This document shows, piece after piece, positions 24,761 to 35,637 of a DNA stretch of 64,000 bases. Numbering within the stretch: position 1 is the first letter of the stretch; every line of letters begins with the position of its first letter. Position numbers and translations under genes: made by a program. Under the pieces are notes generated by a model, which was not told the origin of the DNA, did no database searches, and saw only the letters and a program-made list of their open reading frames with translations. The stretch is from assembly GCF_900102875.1 (NCBI RefSeq), contig NZ_FNGH01000016.1:1-64000 (forward strand), in the 5' to 3' direction. This stretch comes from Franzmannia pantelleriensis. Its GTDB lineage: Bacteria; Pseudomonadota; Gammaproteobacteria; Pseudomonadales; Halomonadaceae.

Positions 24761-25838
24761 TCTTGGCACGCTCGCCCTGCTACTGATCGGCGCGACAGCG
24801 CTGGCGAATGCCGCAGACGATGACACCCTGCATGTGCTGAGCTGGGGAGGCGCCTATGAGCGCGCGCAGCAGGAGGCTCTCTTCACCCCCTTTACCGAGT
24901 CAACCGGCATCCCGGTAGAGGTGCACCGCTACGATGGCGATCTGGCCCCGCTGCGCCGCGCGGTGGCCGAGGGCACGGTGCCCTGGGACGTCATCGACAT
25001 GACCCGCAGCCAGGCCATGGCGGCCTGCGACGCCGATCTACTCGAGCACCTGCCGGCCGACCTGCCCGCCCCGGCGCCGGATGGCACCCCGGCCAGCCGC
25101 GATTTCCTGCCTGGGGCGATCGGTGAATGCGCCCTTACCCACAGCGTCTTCGCCACCGTGGTGGCCTACCGGCGCGACGCTTTCCCCGGCCAACGCCCCA
25201 CCCACATCAGCGATCTCTTCGACCAGCAGCGGTTCCCTGGCCCACGCGCCTTGCAGCGCACACCGGCGGTCAATCTGGAGTGGGCGCTGCTATCCTATCG
25301 CGTGCCCCGCGAGGAGCTGTACGACCTGCTCAGTACCCGGCGCGGCCTGCATCTGGCGCTGGAGCGGCTCGACAGCCTTGATGAGATTCACTGGTGGGAG
25401 GCCGGCGACACCCCGCCTCAGCTGCTAGCCGATGGCGAGGTGGTGATGGCGTCGGGTTACAACGGCCGTTTCTTCGACGCCATGCTGGATCGGGAGATCC
25501 CCATCGAGATTCTGTGGGACGGCCAGGTACAGGAGTTCGAGACCTGGGCGGTGCCACGCGGTGCCTCGAATGCCGATGCCGCTCGCGACTTCATCCGCTT
25601 TGCCACCACCAGTGAGCGTCTCGCCGAGCTGGCGCGACGCATTCCCTACGGCCCGGCGCGCCATTCGGCCAGCCTGCAGGTCACCACGCACCCACACAGC
25701 GGACAGGACATGCGCCTGCATATTCCCACCCATCCGTTGAACAGCGCCGGTGCCATCGAGAAGGACGAGCAGTGGTATGCGCGCACCCAGGCGCGTATCG
25801 ATGCCTACTTCGAGGACTGGCTGGCATCGCGCCCCTGA
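24747..25838 (+). CDS. periplasmic solute-binding protein, spermidine/putrescine-like
   Basis: The 363 residues begin with a cleavable Sec signal peptide (about 1-22, ending ALANA). They then continue as a type II periplasmic binding protein of the polyamine family (LHVLSWGGAYERAQQEALFTPF near residue 28, DVIDMTRSQ near 85, WAVPRGASNADAARDFI near 270). It would bind a cationic small molecule. There is no lipobox and no ABC permease or ATPase gene nearby, so it is either an orphan or serves a remote transporter. AAGGAGG lies 4 nt before the ATG. The start overlaps the CLC gene, so translation is probably coupled. Confidence 0.83.
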   Translation: MAPVNLGTLALLLIGATALANAADDDTLHVLSWGGAYERAQQEALFTPFTESTGIPVEVHRYDGDLAPLRRAVAEGTVPWDVIDMTRSQAMAACDADLLEHLPADLPAPAPDGTPASRDFLPGAIGECALTHSVFATVVAYRRDAFPGQRPTHISDLFDQQRFPGPRALQRTPAVNLEWALLSYRVPREELYDLLSTRRGLHLALERLDSLDEIHWWEAGDTPPQLLADGEVVMASGYNGRFFDAMLDREIPIEILWDGQVQEFETWAVPRGASNADAARDFIRFATTSERLAELARRIPYGPARHSASLQVTTHPHSGQDMRLHIPTHPLNSAGAIEKDEQWYARTQARIDAYFEDWLASRP

Positions 25839-25905
25839 TATCGGCTGCCAAGCAGGTCGCGGCTGGGGTATGATTGCCACCGACTCGCAGCCACGACGCA
25901 CCGAC

Positions 25906-26133
25906 ATGCCCAGTATCGATGTGGTGATCCGCCTGACCCGTGACGAGTGCCTGGCTCACTATGAGGGCCGCGCCCAGAGCGTCCATACCCGCAGTATCGA
26001 CGGTCGCAAGGTGGTGTTTCCCACCGCTGCGCTGACGCGCATCGTGGGCCGCGACGGTATCGACGGCGTGTTCCGGCTACACTTCACCGCGGCGGGCAAG
26101 TTCGCGTCCATCGAGCCGCTGCCGCGACGCTGA
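25906..26133 (+). CDS. DUF2835 family protein
   Basis: This 75-residue basic protein matches the small gammaproteobacterial DUF2835 family (start MPSIDVVIRLTRDECLAHYEG, middle RKVVFPTAALTRIV, end GVFRLHFTAAGKF). The function is unknown. The ATG at 25906 gives the family's usual length; an in-frame ATG at 25870 would add 12 residues. It lies between the solute-binding protein and the GGDEF fusion on the same strand. Confidence 0.72.
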   Translation: MPSIDVVIRLTRDECLAHYEGRAQSVHTRSIDGRKVVFPTAALTRIVGRDGIDGVFRLHFTAAGKFASIEPLPRR

Positions 26134-26211
26134 GCGTTTAAACCACAAACTCGACTTTGCCGGTCGATCAACTAGTCTCTAATCGACGACAGTTTACCTT
26201 CGGAAGCGCCC

Positions 26212-27894
26212 ATGCCATGCCTCCTGGGCTACCGCTCGCCGCTGCGGTGGCTGCTGTTCAGTGCTCTGCTGATCACCGCTCCCCTGGCTGCGGCGGATCG
26301 CCCCGAACTCGAACGCGTCGTATTGCAGCTGGCCTGGTATCACCAGTTCCAGTTCGCTGGCTACTACGCCGCCAAGCATCAGGGCTACTTCCGTGAGGCT
26401 GGCTTCGAAGTGGAGATTCGCCACGGCGGTCATGACAGCTACGGCCGGCCCATTGACCCGATAGAGGACGTGGTGTTCGGCCGTGCCGACTTCGGCGTAT
26501 CGCGCTCCGACCTGCTGATCTATCACAGTCATGGCCTGCCGGTGGTGGTACTGGCCAATATCATGCAGCGCTCGCCGCTGGTGTTTCTGACCCTGGAGGA
26601 ACACGGCTTCACGCGCCTGGAAGAGGTTGGCGAGCGGCCGATCAGCGTCACCCTGCCCGACGTTGATACACGGCTCAGCGCCGAGACCCTGGCAAGCTTT
26701 CACCGCGCCGGACTCGACCTGGCACAGCTCAACAACCATACCCCAAGCTGGAAACTCGAGGACCTGCTCGACGGGACCACTCAGCTGATGCCTGGCTACC
26801 TCACCGACGCCCCCTACTTTCTCGAGGCGTTCGGCGCCGAGCCGGTCACGATCACGCCGGAGTCATACGGCATCGACTTCTATGGCGACCTGCTGTTCAC
26901 CCGCACGTCGATGCTCGAAGACCGGCCGGAACGCGTCGAGGCATTCCGCAATGCCGCCCTGCGTGGCTGGGCCTATGCACTCGACAACGTCGAGGAAGTC
27001 GCCGAGCTAATTACCGAGTACTACCCGACTCGCAGCCCGCTCTACGATATTCATTTCTTGCATCACGAAGCCGAGAAACTACGTAGCCTGATGCAACCGG
27101 AGCTGATCGAGATCGGCTATATCAACCCATCGCGCTGGGAAAACATCGCCGACGTCTATCTGGAGCTCGACATGATCGAGCACTACGACCTGGAGGGGTT
27201 TCTCTACCAGCCGCCGGCCGACCCTGATGGTGCAGACCTGAAGCGCCTGGGGCGCTGGGCGCTGGGGGGCAGTGCCCTGCTGCTGCTGGCCATTGCCTTG
27301 GCAAGCTACCTGCTGATGATCAACCGCCAGCTACGTCACGAGGTAACGCGGCGCCACAAGGCCGAAGAGGCCCTTCGCGAGCTGGCGGAAAAGGATGGCC
27401 TGACCGGCATCGACAATCGCCGGCTGTTCGAGGAACACCTACAGCAATGCTTTGCCTACGCGCGCCGTCACAAGCAGCCGCTGACGTTGATCATGTTCGA
27501 CGTCGATCACTTCAAGCAGGTCAACGACAGCCACGGCCACCTGGCCGGTGATCGCGTACTGGTGGAGATTGCCCGAATCACCCAGCAGGAGCTGCGCACC
27601 GAGGACCATTTCGCTCGCTACGGCGGCGAAGAGTTCGCGGTGCTGCTGCCCAATACCGACCACGGCGAAGCCCTGCAGGTGGCCGAGCGCATCTGGCGGG
27701 CCAACCGCCAACATCAGGTGACCAGCGACGCTGGCCCCATCGGCTATAGCCTGAGCCTCGGGGTGGCCAGCCTCGATGAGAGCGACCGAACCCCGCACGA
27801 CGTGGTCAAGCGTGCCGACGAGCGACTCTATCAGGCCAAGCGCCAGGGCCGTGACTGCTATTTTGGGGCAGCTGACTACGCAGCCAGCAAATAA
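26212..27894 (+). CDS. NMT1/THI5-like sensor fused to diguanylate cyclase
   Basis: This membrane-bound cyclic di-GMP synthase has 560 residues. A signal sequence (about 1-28) is followed by a periplasmic NMT1/THI5-like binding domain (about 35-330, LQLAWYHQFQFAGYYAAKHQGYF near its start), one membrane helix (about 348-368) and a GGDEF domain (about 390-550). The catalytic motif is YGGEEF and the inhibitory I-site RTED sits five residues before it. The NMT1 fold normally binds pyrimidine/thiamine precursors or taurine/nitrate-like ligands, so the protein probably turns an external nutrient signal into c-di-GMP. The ligand is unknown. Confidence 0.88.
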   Translation: MPCLLGYRSPLRWLLFSALLITAPLAAADRPELERVVLQLAWYHQFQFAGYYAAKHQGYFREAGFEVEIRHGGHDSYGRPIDPIEDVVFGRADFGVSRSDLLIYHSHGLPVVVLANIMQRSPLVFLTLEEHGFTRLEEVGERPISVTLPDVDTRLSAETLASFHRAGLDLAQLNNHTPSWKLEDLLDGTTQLMPGYLTDAPYFLEAFGAEPVTITPESYGIDFYGDLLFTRTSMLEDRPERVEAFRNAALRGWAYALDNVEEVAELITEYYPTRSPLYDIHFLHHEAEKLRSLMQPELIEIGYINPSRWENIADVYLELDMIEHYDLEGFLYQPPADPDGADLKRLGRWALGGSALLLLAIALASYLLMINRQLRHEVTRRHKAEEALRELAEKDGLTGIDNRRLFEEHLQQCFAYARRHKQPLTLIMFDVDHFKQVNDSHGHLAGDRVLVEIARITQQELRTEDHFARYGGEEFAVLLPNTDHGEALQVAERIWRANRQHQVTSDAGPIGYSLSLGVASLDESDRTPHDVVKRADERLYQAKRQGRDCYFGAADYAASK

Positions 27895-28026
27895 GTAGCA
27901 CTAAATATGCGACTAATTTGCACTGCATAACCTGGGTTAAGGTGATGATGCCCAGAGAGGTTCACTGTAGGACGCGTGGGGTCAAGGACGGCCCATTGCG
28001 GCCAGGATGCCGCTCACACCCCCTGC

Positions 28027-28067
28027 TTGCCCTGATCGAGTCAGAGACCCGATCAGGGCAATCTTTT
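28027..28067 (+). terminator. intrinsic terminator downstream of NMT1-GGDEF gene
   Basis: TTGCCCTGATCG (28027-28038) pairs perfectly over 12 bp with CGATCAGGGCAA (28050-28061) and is followed by TCTTTT. It lies 9 nt past the 3' end of the convergent ureG, so it may also slow transcripts from that side, although no T-run exists on the minus strand. Confidence 0.85.
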
Positions 28068-28076
28068 ATGGGCGCT

Positions 28077-28715
28077 TCAGCTGGCGTCGGCTCTCGCCAG
28101 ATCCCTGCGTTCCGGCAGCATGCCCCGGTCGAGAATGAAGCGGATGATCTCTTCTAGCCCCACTCCGTCGTAGAGGTTGGTAAACACGAACGGTCGCTCG
28201 CCGCGCATCTTCTTCGAGTCTCGCTCCATCACCTCCAGCGAGGCGTGCACCTGCTCGGCAATATCGATCTTGTTGATGATCAGAAGATCCGATTTGGTGA
28301 TACCCGGGCCGCCCTTGCGCGGGATCTTGTCGCCGGCGGAGACGTCGATCACGTAAAGGGTGAGGTCCGACAGCTCGGGGCTGAAGGTCGCCGAGAGATT
28401 GTCACCCCCCGACTCCACCAGCACCAGCTCGAGCTTGGGATGGCGCGCCTGCAGGTCGTCGATGGCGGCGAGGTTCATCGAGGCGTCCTCGCGGATCGCG
28501 GTATGCGGGCAGCCACCGGTCTCGACGCCGAGAATGCGATCCGCCGGCAGCGCATCGTGCTTGAGCAGGAAGTCGGCATCTTCGCGGGTATAGATGTCGT
28601 TGGTGACCACGGCAATATCGTAGTGGTCGCGCAGCGCCAGGCACAGCTGCTTGAGCAGCGCGGTCTTGCCGGAGCCCACCGGGCCGCCGACGCCAACGCG
28701 TAAACAATGGGTCAT
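28077..28715 (-). CDS. ureG: urease accessory GTPase UreG
   Basis: This cytoplasmic SIMIBI GTPase powers nickel delivery to urease. The 212 residues hold the P-loop [11 protein letters not shown] at 10-20, the metal-binding Cys-Pro-His in [34 protein letters not shown], and the guanine-specificity motif NKID. AGGAGA precedes the ATG at 28715. It is the last gene of the ure operon, separated from ureF by a 270-bp gap carrying repeats. Confidence 0.96.
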   Translation of the reverse strand: MTHCLRVGVGGPVGSGKTALLKQLCLALRDHYDIAVVTNDIYTREDADFLLKHDALPADRILGVETGGCPHTAIREDASMNLAAIDDLQARHPKLELVLVESGGDNLSATFSPELSDLTLYVIDVSAGDKIPRKGGPGITKSDLLIINKIDIAEQVHASLEVMERDSKKMRGERPFVFTNLYDGVGLEEIIRFILDRGMLPERRDLARADAS

Positions 28716-28835
28716 GTCATGTCTCCTCTTGTACTCTTTCGTCATCATCCTGTCGGCACGGGCGACTCACTGGACTCACCACCCCACGCGTCCGAAACCC
28801 TGGCACCCCGGTCGGACTCCCGCGGTCGGAAAGAC

Positions 28836-28879
28836 GGCACATCCCTGTGCCGGCTTTCCTCGCTCTTCTTCCCTGAAGA
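28836..28879. repeat. TCCCTG-loop hairpins in ureF-ureG gap
   Basis: GGCAC (28836-28840) pairs with GTGCC (28847-28851) around ATCCCT. TCTTC (28867-28871) pairs with GAAGA (28875-28879) around CCT. Both resemble the TCCCTG-loop hairpin at 30309-30330 in the ureC-ureE gap. They may be parts of a dispersed intergenic repeat. Confidence 0.5.
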
Positions 28880-28953
28880 TCGCCCGCATCGTCTCGACCG
28901 TGCTGCCAGCGGACGCGCGAGGTGGATTCGCCAGTGATCGCCCGGCCTAGCTA

Positions 28954-28981
28954 GGCACTTGGCACTTGGCACTTGGCGCTC
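28954..28981. repeat. heptamer array just past ureF stop
   Basis: Four tandem 7-bp units on the plus strand: GGCACTT three times, then GGCGCTC. The array begins 4 nt beyond the ureF stop codon (minus strand) and resembles the ten-unit array at the ureC stop. Confidence 0.8.
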
Positions 28982-28985
28982 AAGA

Positions 28986-29690
28986 CTAGCTTCTGAATAG
29001 TCGGGAATATTGCGTTTCATGCAGCGCGCTGGCCATTGCCAGGCCGGGCAGCGCCGGGCCCAGTTCGTCGTCGTCCAGCTCTAGTGCGAGATCGACGGCC
29101 ACGACCAGCGCCGGACGCAGCCGTTCGACCAACCGCTGAGCGGCGGTATGTCCCAGCGGCAGCGCCTTGCAGGCCACCGCCAGCTGATTTTCGAGCCAGG
29201 CCCAAGCGAAGCCGAGCAGTGCCTGACGCTGGGTCACGCCACGCATGCGGGCGGTCCAGGCGAACAGCGTCACGTAGCCGGCGTCAGGCGGCAGCATGCC
29301 ACTATCCGGCAGTCGCTCAAGGCTTCCCAACAGACGCGCCAGCGAGGCGCCCAGCCGGCTGTCTTCCGCAGCCAATTCGGCGGTTTCGCGGTTAGCGGCA
29401 AGCCAGACATCCCACTCGGCGATGGCCTCGGCGTCGCCGTGCTCCCAGGCCGTATAAAGACCCGCCAGTGCCGGCAGATCGCAGTGGGCCAGTCCGTCGT
29501 CGAGCACCCCGGCCAGCCACTCGCCAAGGCTTGCTTCGTCGCTCACCCAGCCCAGTTCGAAGGCACTCTCGAGGCCCTGGGACCAGGCGAAGGCGCCGAT
29601 CGGCAGCGCCGGGCTGACCAACTGTAGCAGGCCCAGCAGTGCGAGGTCGTCGCCCAGTGCTGGCGACTCAGTGGGCATGCGGGTGATCAT
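28986..29690 (-). CDS. ureF: urease accessory protein UreF
   Basis: This helical protein, with UreD and UreG, forms the complex that loads nickel into apo-urease and gates UreG GTPase activity. The 234 residues include the hallmark LGLLQLVSPALPIGAFAWSQGLE near residue 19 and RMRGVTQRQALLGFAWAWLENQL. The C-terminal HETQYSRLFRS is the conserved tail that contacts UreG. The start at 29690, after GAGGACG, overlaps ureE by 23 nt; an ATG at 29678 is possible but has no ribosome binding site. Confidence 0.94.
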   Translation of the reverse strand: MITRMPTESPALGDDLALLGLLQLVSPALPIGAFAWSQGLESAFELGWVSDEASLGEWLAGVLDDGLAHCDLPALAGLYTAWEHGDAEAIAEWDVWLAANRETAELAAEDSRLGASLARLLGSLERLPDSGMLPPDAGYVTLFAWTARMRGVTQRQALLGFAWAWLENQLAVACKALPLGHTAAQRLVERLRPALVVAVDLALELDDDELGPALPGLAMASALHETQYSRLFRS

Positions 29691-30207
29691 GGTCGTGGAC
29701 GTCCTCGTGTGAATGATCGTGGGCGTGGCCATGCGAATGGCTATGCGCGTGCCCACCAGACTGCTGATAGGCGCCCGGCTCGGGGTCGAAAGGCGCCTGG
29801 TGATGCTCGAGGGTTGCGCCCAGCAGCTCGGCCAGCTCCTCGAGCACATGATCCGGCGGGAAACGCACCCAACCCTGGTCGGGCCTGGCATCGTCGCTGC
29901 CCAGCGCCAGCTGCACATGGCGGTTGCCGAGATGATAGGCCAACCGCGCCAGCGGCAATCCGGCCGCCACTCGAGCGGTGACCACTGGCTCGTCGGCGGC
30001 TTCGATACGGATGACCTCGCCGCTTTCTGCGCGCAGCCCCTCGCCGGCGCGCAGCACCGGGCCGCGGTCGAGGAACAGGCCCAGTTCTTGGCCGCTATCG
30101 CTCACCGCCTTGAGGCGGCCCTTGGTGCGCGGCTCGAAGGCCAGCGTCAAGGTGTCGTTGGCCTGGCCATGCTCGATGGGCCCCAGGCGTTCAGTCAGTT
30201 TCAGCAT
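29668..30207 (-). CDS. ureE: urease accessory nickel metallochaperone UreE
   Basis: This 179-residue cytoplasmic chaperone supplies Ni2+ to the UreDFG complex. The N-terminal peptide-binding domain (GPIEHGQANDTLTLAFEPR) is followed by the nickel-binding domain with LAYHLGNRHVQLAL, containing the dimer-interface histidine. The last 28 residues are a histidine-rich tail with about 13 His alternating with Ser, Gly and Asp, a nickel store like that of Klebsiella UreE. It starts 249 bp after ureC and overlaps ureF. Confidence 0.95.
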   Translation of the reverse strand: MLKLTERLGPIEHGQANDTLTLAFEPRTKGRLKAVSDSGQELGLFLDRGPVLRAGEGLRAESGEVIRIEAADEPVVTARVAAGLPLARLAYHLGNRHVQLALGSDDARPDQGWVRFPPDHVLEELAELLGATLEHHQAPFDPEPGAYQQSGGHAHSHSHGHAHDHSHEDVHDHDHPHAH

Positions 30208-30267
30208 CGTTCATTTCCTGTTTCCAGTGTCGCGCTCTTAGCCTATTGCCGCGGCTAACCCGGCGAC

Positions 30268-30346
30268 AGGTCTAGGCGGGGGCGCTGTGAATACGTCCCT
30301 GTACGCTACCGATTCCTTCCCTGGAATCGGACCCCCGCTACGACCT
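30268..30346. repeat. 79-bp structured intergenic element in ureC-ureE gap
   Basis: The ends are imperfect inverted repeats (AGGTCTAGGCGGGGG at the left, CCCCCGCTACGACCT at the right). Inside, CCGATTCC (30309-30316) pairs perfectly with GGAATCGG (30323-30330) around a loop with TCCCT, and a TACG-tccct-GTA motif precedes it. It looks like a dispersed, RNA-foldable repeat. Confidence 0.6.
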
Positions 30347-30388
30347 GCCCCCGGCGCCGCTCACTGGGGTGGCCGCAGTCCATGGCTC

Positions 30389-30456
30389 GGCGCTTGGCGC
30401 TTGGCGCTTGGCGCTCGGCGCTCGGCGCTCGGCGCTTGGCGCTTGGCGCTTGGCGC

Positions 30457-30458
<2 letters not shown>
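30389..30458. repeat. ten-unit heptamer array at ureC stop
   Basis: Exactly ten tandem 7-bp units GGCGCTY fill 70 bp. The variable last base reads T,T,T,C,C,C,T,T,T,C along the plus strand. The final unit overlaps the ureC stop codon (30457-30459). The period of 7 would shift reading frame with each unit gained or lost, but the array is just beyond the coding region. Confidence 0.95.
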
Positions 30459-32168
<1,710 letters not shown>

Positions 32169-32172
<4 letters not shown>

Positions 32173-32501
32173 GACTGACCTCCCTGGCCTGGTTGGTCGA
32201 GACTCCCCATGACGTCGCCGCGGAAACCATAAATATAGCGGCGCCCGACGAAGGGAATCAGCGTCACCTCGCGGGTCTGCCCGGGTTCGAAGCGGATCGC
32301 GGTGCCCGCGGCCACATCGAGGCGGAAGCCGCGCGTCTTGTCGCGGTCGAAGACCAGCGCCGGGTTGGCTTCGGCAAAGTGGTAGTGGGAGCCGATCTGC
32401 ACCGGCCGGTCGCCGGTATTGGCGACCTCGACGCTGATTCGCTCACGTCCGGCACAGAGTTCGATCTCGCCGTTCTTCAGTTGATACTCACCGGGAATCA
32501 T
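32169..32501 (-). CDS. ureB: urease beta subunit
   Basis: This 110-residue structural subunit forms the (UreABC)3 trimer. It starts MIPGEY, the standard N-terminus, and contains [17 protein letters not shown] and [18 protein letters not shown] near the C-terminus. It is separated from ureA by 12 nt and overlaps ureC by 4 nt. Confidence 0.97.
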
Positions 32502-32513
32502 GGGGCGGCCTCC

Positions 32514-32816
32514 TTACACTATCGGCGAATGAACCGTGACCAGCTTGGTGCCATCGGGGAAGGTGGCTTCCACCTGCACTTCGTCGACCATCTCGGCCAC
32601 GCCCTCCATGACGTCGTCGCGGCCGATGATCTCGCGACCATAGCTCATCAGGTCGGCCACGCTGCGTCCGTCGCGTGCGCCCTCCATGATCTCGAAGCTG
32701 ATCAGTGCCACCGCTTCCGGGTAGTTGAGCTTGAGGCCGCGGGCCTTCCGGCGTTCGGCAAGCTGTGCGGCAGAGAACAGCAGCAGCTTGTCCTTGTCTC
32801 TCGGGGTAAGTTCCAT
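32514..32816 (-). CDS. ureA: urease gamma subunit
   Basis: This 100-residue structural subunit of urease begins [23 protein letters not shown]. It carries [21 protein letters not shown] and ends [19 protein letters not shown], all diagnostic. It lies 136 bp after ureD, with a REP-like element between, and 12 nt before ureB. Confidence 0.97.
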   Translation of the reverse strand: MELTPRDKDKLLLFSAAQLAERRKARGLKLNYPEAVALISFEIMEGARDGRSVADLMSYGREIIGRDDVMEGVAEMVDEVQVEATFPDGTKLVTVHSPIV

Positions 32817-32850
32817 CGCGCGCTCCTCGTATCTGGTCGATGTTTGTCGG

Positions 32851-32942
32851 CAGCGCTGCGCGCTGCATCGCGGTTGAAACCGCTCCTACATTGGGCCGCG
32901 GCTCTGCTCCCTTGTGGGAGCGACGTCAGTCGCGATGATGTT
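32851..32942. repeat. REP-like pair between ureD and ureA
   Basis: CAGCGCTGCGCGCTGCATCG begins at 32851, followed by the hairpin GCGGTTgaAACCGC and CTCCTACA. A second hairpin in the opposite orientation, GTGGGAGCGACgtcaGTCGC, covers 32915-32934. The first part matches the units of the array at 19261, and the pair has a BIME-like layout. Confidence 0.75.
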
Positions 32943-32952
32943 GACTGCACCA

Positions 32953-33846
32953 TCATGTCAGCCAGATGCGTGGCGTATGCGCCTGGCACCCCAGCAGCCG
33001 CGGCCTGAGCAGTTCCCAGGCCTGCTGGCACAGCGCCCAGGCTTCATTGCGCTCGCAGCCCAGGTAGCGCAGCAGCAGCACGCCGTGACGCAGGGTCACT
33101 GCCCAGCGGTTGTTGTCGGGCAGCGCCTCGCGCAGTACGTCGATGGCCGCCGTTGCGTCCGCATCGCCGAGACCCGCGGCCCACAGCGTGGCCTGGACGC
33201 TGGCACCGCCCTGGCCCCAGCGACCATGAAAGCGAGGATGCAGTGGGTCCAGCGGCTGACGCTCCAACCACAGCGGCTTGCCATCCCGGGTCAGGCGGAA
33301 ACGCTGATCGATGCGCCCGGAGACATACGGCAGCTGGCTGGCTGGCCGGCCCAGCGCCAGCACCTCCCACCCCAGGCAGCGCGCAGCGCCGTGAAGGGCG
33401 ATCTCGGTGTGCTGTGCGCCCCGCGAGCCATCGAAGGCAATGGTCTCCTGAGGCAGCCACTCGAGGCTGGCGCCGTCGTCGACGCTGAGCCGGGTGTGCT
33501 GCTGCCAGGCCACGCCCTGGCTGTCAGCCTTGTAGAGCTTATTGGCCGCCGGTGTGGTGAGCAGTGCATGGCTTCCGGTGGCCAGACGCGCCGAGATATT
33601 CAAGGCATCGCCGCTGACCAGGCCGCCGGGGGGATGCAGCAGATAAACGTGACAGGCCCCTTCGCGGCCTTCGGGAAAGAAGGGGCGTTGCACCCGCAGC
33701 GGCCCCTGATGACGCGCTTGCACCATTCGGGTGACCCCATCGCGGCGCTCGAATCCCAGCGCCAGCGAGGCCGCCCAGCGGCGCTCGGTATCGAAGCGAT
33801 GCCCCGAGTCATGAGCGGTTGGCAGGGCCTGCGAGATAGCCGTCAT
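32953..33846 (-). CDS. ureD: urease accessory protein UreD
   Basis: This beta-helical scaffold of 297 residues binds apo-urease and channels nickel from UreG/UreF. Diagnostic blocks are LLHPPGGLVSGDALNISARLATGSHALLTTPAANKLYK (about 70-107) and LEWLPQETIAFDG, with a C-terminal LRYLGCERNEAW. The ATG at 33846 is the only internal start giving the family length. A sigma-54-like promoter lies 43 nt upstream. It is the first gene of the ure unit. Confidence 0.94.
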   Translation of the reverse strand: MTAISQALPTAHDSGHRFDTERRWAASLALGFERRDGVTRMVQARHQGPLRVQRPFFPEGREGACHVYLLHPPGGLVSGDALNISARLATGSHALLTTPAANKLYKADSQGVAWQQHTRLSVDDGASLEWLPQETIAFDGSRGAQHTEIALHGAARCLGWEVLALGRPASQLPYVSGRIDQRFRLTRDGKPLWLERQPLDPLHPRFHGRWGQGGASVQATLWAAGLGDADATAAIDVLREALPDNNRWAVTLRHGVLLLRYLGCERNEAWALCQQAWELLRPRLLGCQAHTPRIWLT

Positions 33847-33888
33847 CAAATGGATTCCATCAATGAAGTGTGCGATGCGTAATACGAA

Positions 33889-33903
33889 GCAAGGGGCGTA
33901 CCA
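33889..33903 (-). promoter_or_regulatory. sigma-54-type -24/-12 promoter of ureD
   Basis: On the minus strand the sequence reads TGGTACGCCCCTTGC. The GG and GC doublets have the exact 12-bp spacing, and it differs from TGGCACG-N4-TTGC by one base. Transcription would start near 33877, 30 nt before ureD. A 6-bp inverted repeat, GGTGAA/TTCACC, lies just upstream at 33908-33927. Confidence 0.65.
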
Positions 33904-33979
33904 TTTTGGTGAATTGCTATTTTCACCATTAAAAATCAGCACTTTGAAATGTATACAAGGTCGCCACCAGGGCTTCGAT

Positions 33980-34026
33980 GCACCACACAAGCGCCCAGGC
34001 GAATGCCTTTTGCACCAGATGAGCGC
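33980..34026 (-). promoter_or_regulatory. paired NtrC-like enhancer sites upstream of ureD
   Basis: GCAC-CACACAA-GCGC (33980-33994) and GCAC-CAGATGA-GCGC (34012-34026) each match GCAC-N7-GTGC with one mismatch, and both begin TGCACCA. Their centres are 32 bp apart, about -110 and -142 from the predicted start, as in the enterobacterial glnA enhancer. Confidence 0.55.
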
Positions 34027-34056
34027 ACTGACTACACGCTGCGCACCATCAAGAGG

Positions 34057-34089
34057 CAAAACGCCCGCCGCGGTATGGCCGGGCGGGCG
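34057..34089 (-). terminator. intrinsic terminator after urtE
   Basis: On the minus strand CGCCCGCC (34082-34089) pairs with GGCGGGCG (34062-34069), and the stem is followed by TTTTG. It lies 16 nt past the urtE stop and upstream of the ureD enhancer, so it separates the urt and ure transcription units. Confidence 0.8.
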
Positions 34090-34105
34090 CTGGGCGCTTC
34101 AGCGC

Positions 34106-34803
34106 CTATACCGTCAGGTGCTGCTTGATCAGCTCGTCCGAGAGCTCGGTGATGGGGCCCTTGGCCACCTCTCGGCCGCGATCCATGATCACGAACCGAT
34201 CGGCGTACTTGCGCGCGAAGGGTAGCTTCTGCTCCACCAGCAGCACGGTCAGGCCATCTTCATCGATCAGCTTGCGAATCACCTCGCCGATCTGGGCGAC
34301 AATATTGGGCTGGATGCCCTCCCCTGGCTCATCGAGGATCAGCATCCTGGGCTCGATCACCAACGCCCGGCCGATGGCCAGCTGCTGTTGCTGGCCACCG
34401 GAGAGGTCGCCGCCGCGGCGGTGGCGCATCTCCTTGAGCACGGGAAACAGCTCATAGACACGTTCGGGGATACTGCGCTTGCCGTCACTGCGAGCCGCCA
34501 GGCCGGTGCGCAGGTTCTCCTCCACGGTCAGCAGCGGGAATATCTGCCGCCCCTGGGGCACATAGCCGATGCCCAGTCGCGAGCGCTCCTCGACCCGCTT
34601 GCGGGTCAATTCAACATCGTCGGCGAAGCGCAAGCTGCCGTCGGCCACCCGCTCCTCGCCCATCACGCACTTGAGCAGCGTGGTCTTGCCCACGCCGTTG
34701 CGGCCCATCACACAGGTACACTCACCTGCCGGCACGTCGAGGGTGAGGTCCCACAGGGTATGACTTTCCCCATAATAGTGATTGAGCTTGTCGACCTTTA
34801 GCA

Positions 34804-34804
<1 letters not shown>
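34106..34804 (-). CDS. urtE: urea ABC transporter ATPase UrtE
   Basis: This 232-residue cytoplasmic ABC ATPase is of the branched-chain amino acid (LivF) type. Walker A is GRNGVGKTTLLKCVMG, the ABC signature is LSGGQQQQLAIGRAL and Walker B is MLILDEPGEGIQPNI. The GEGIQP sequence after Walker B is typical of UrtE rather than LivF. It starts at the base where urtD ends and is followed by a terminator. Confidence 0.94.

Positions 34805-35633
<829 letters not shown>

Positions 35634-35637
<4 letters not shown>

Noticed and set aside
28749-28985. A small gene in the ureF-ureG gap
   Set aside because: All frames are short and interrupted. The gap holds only hairpins and the heptamer array.
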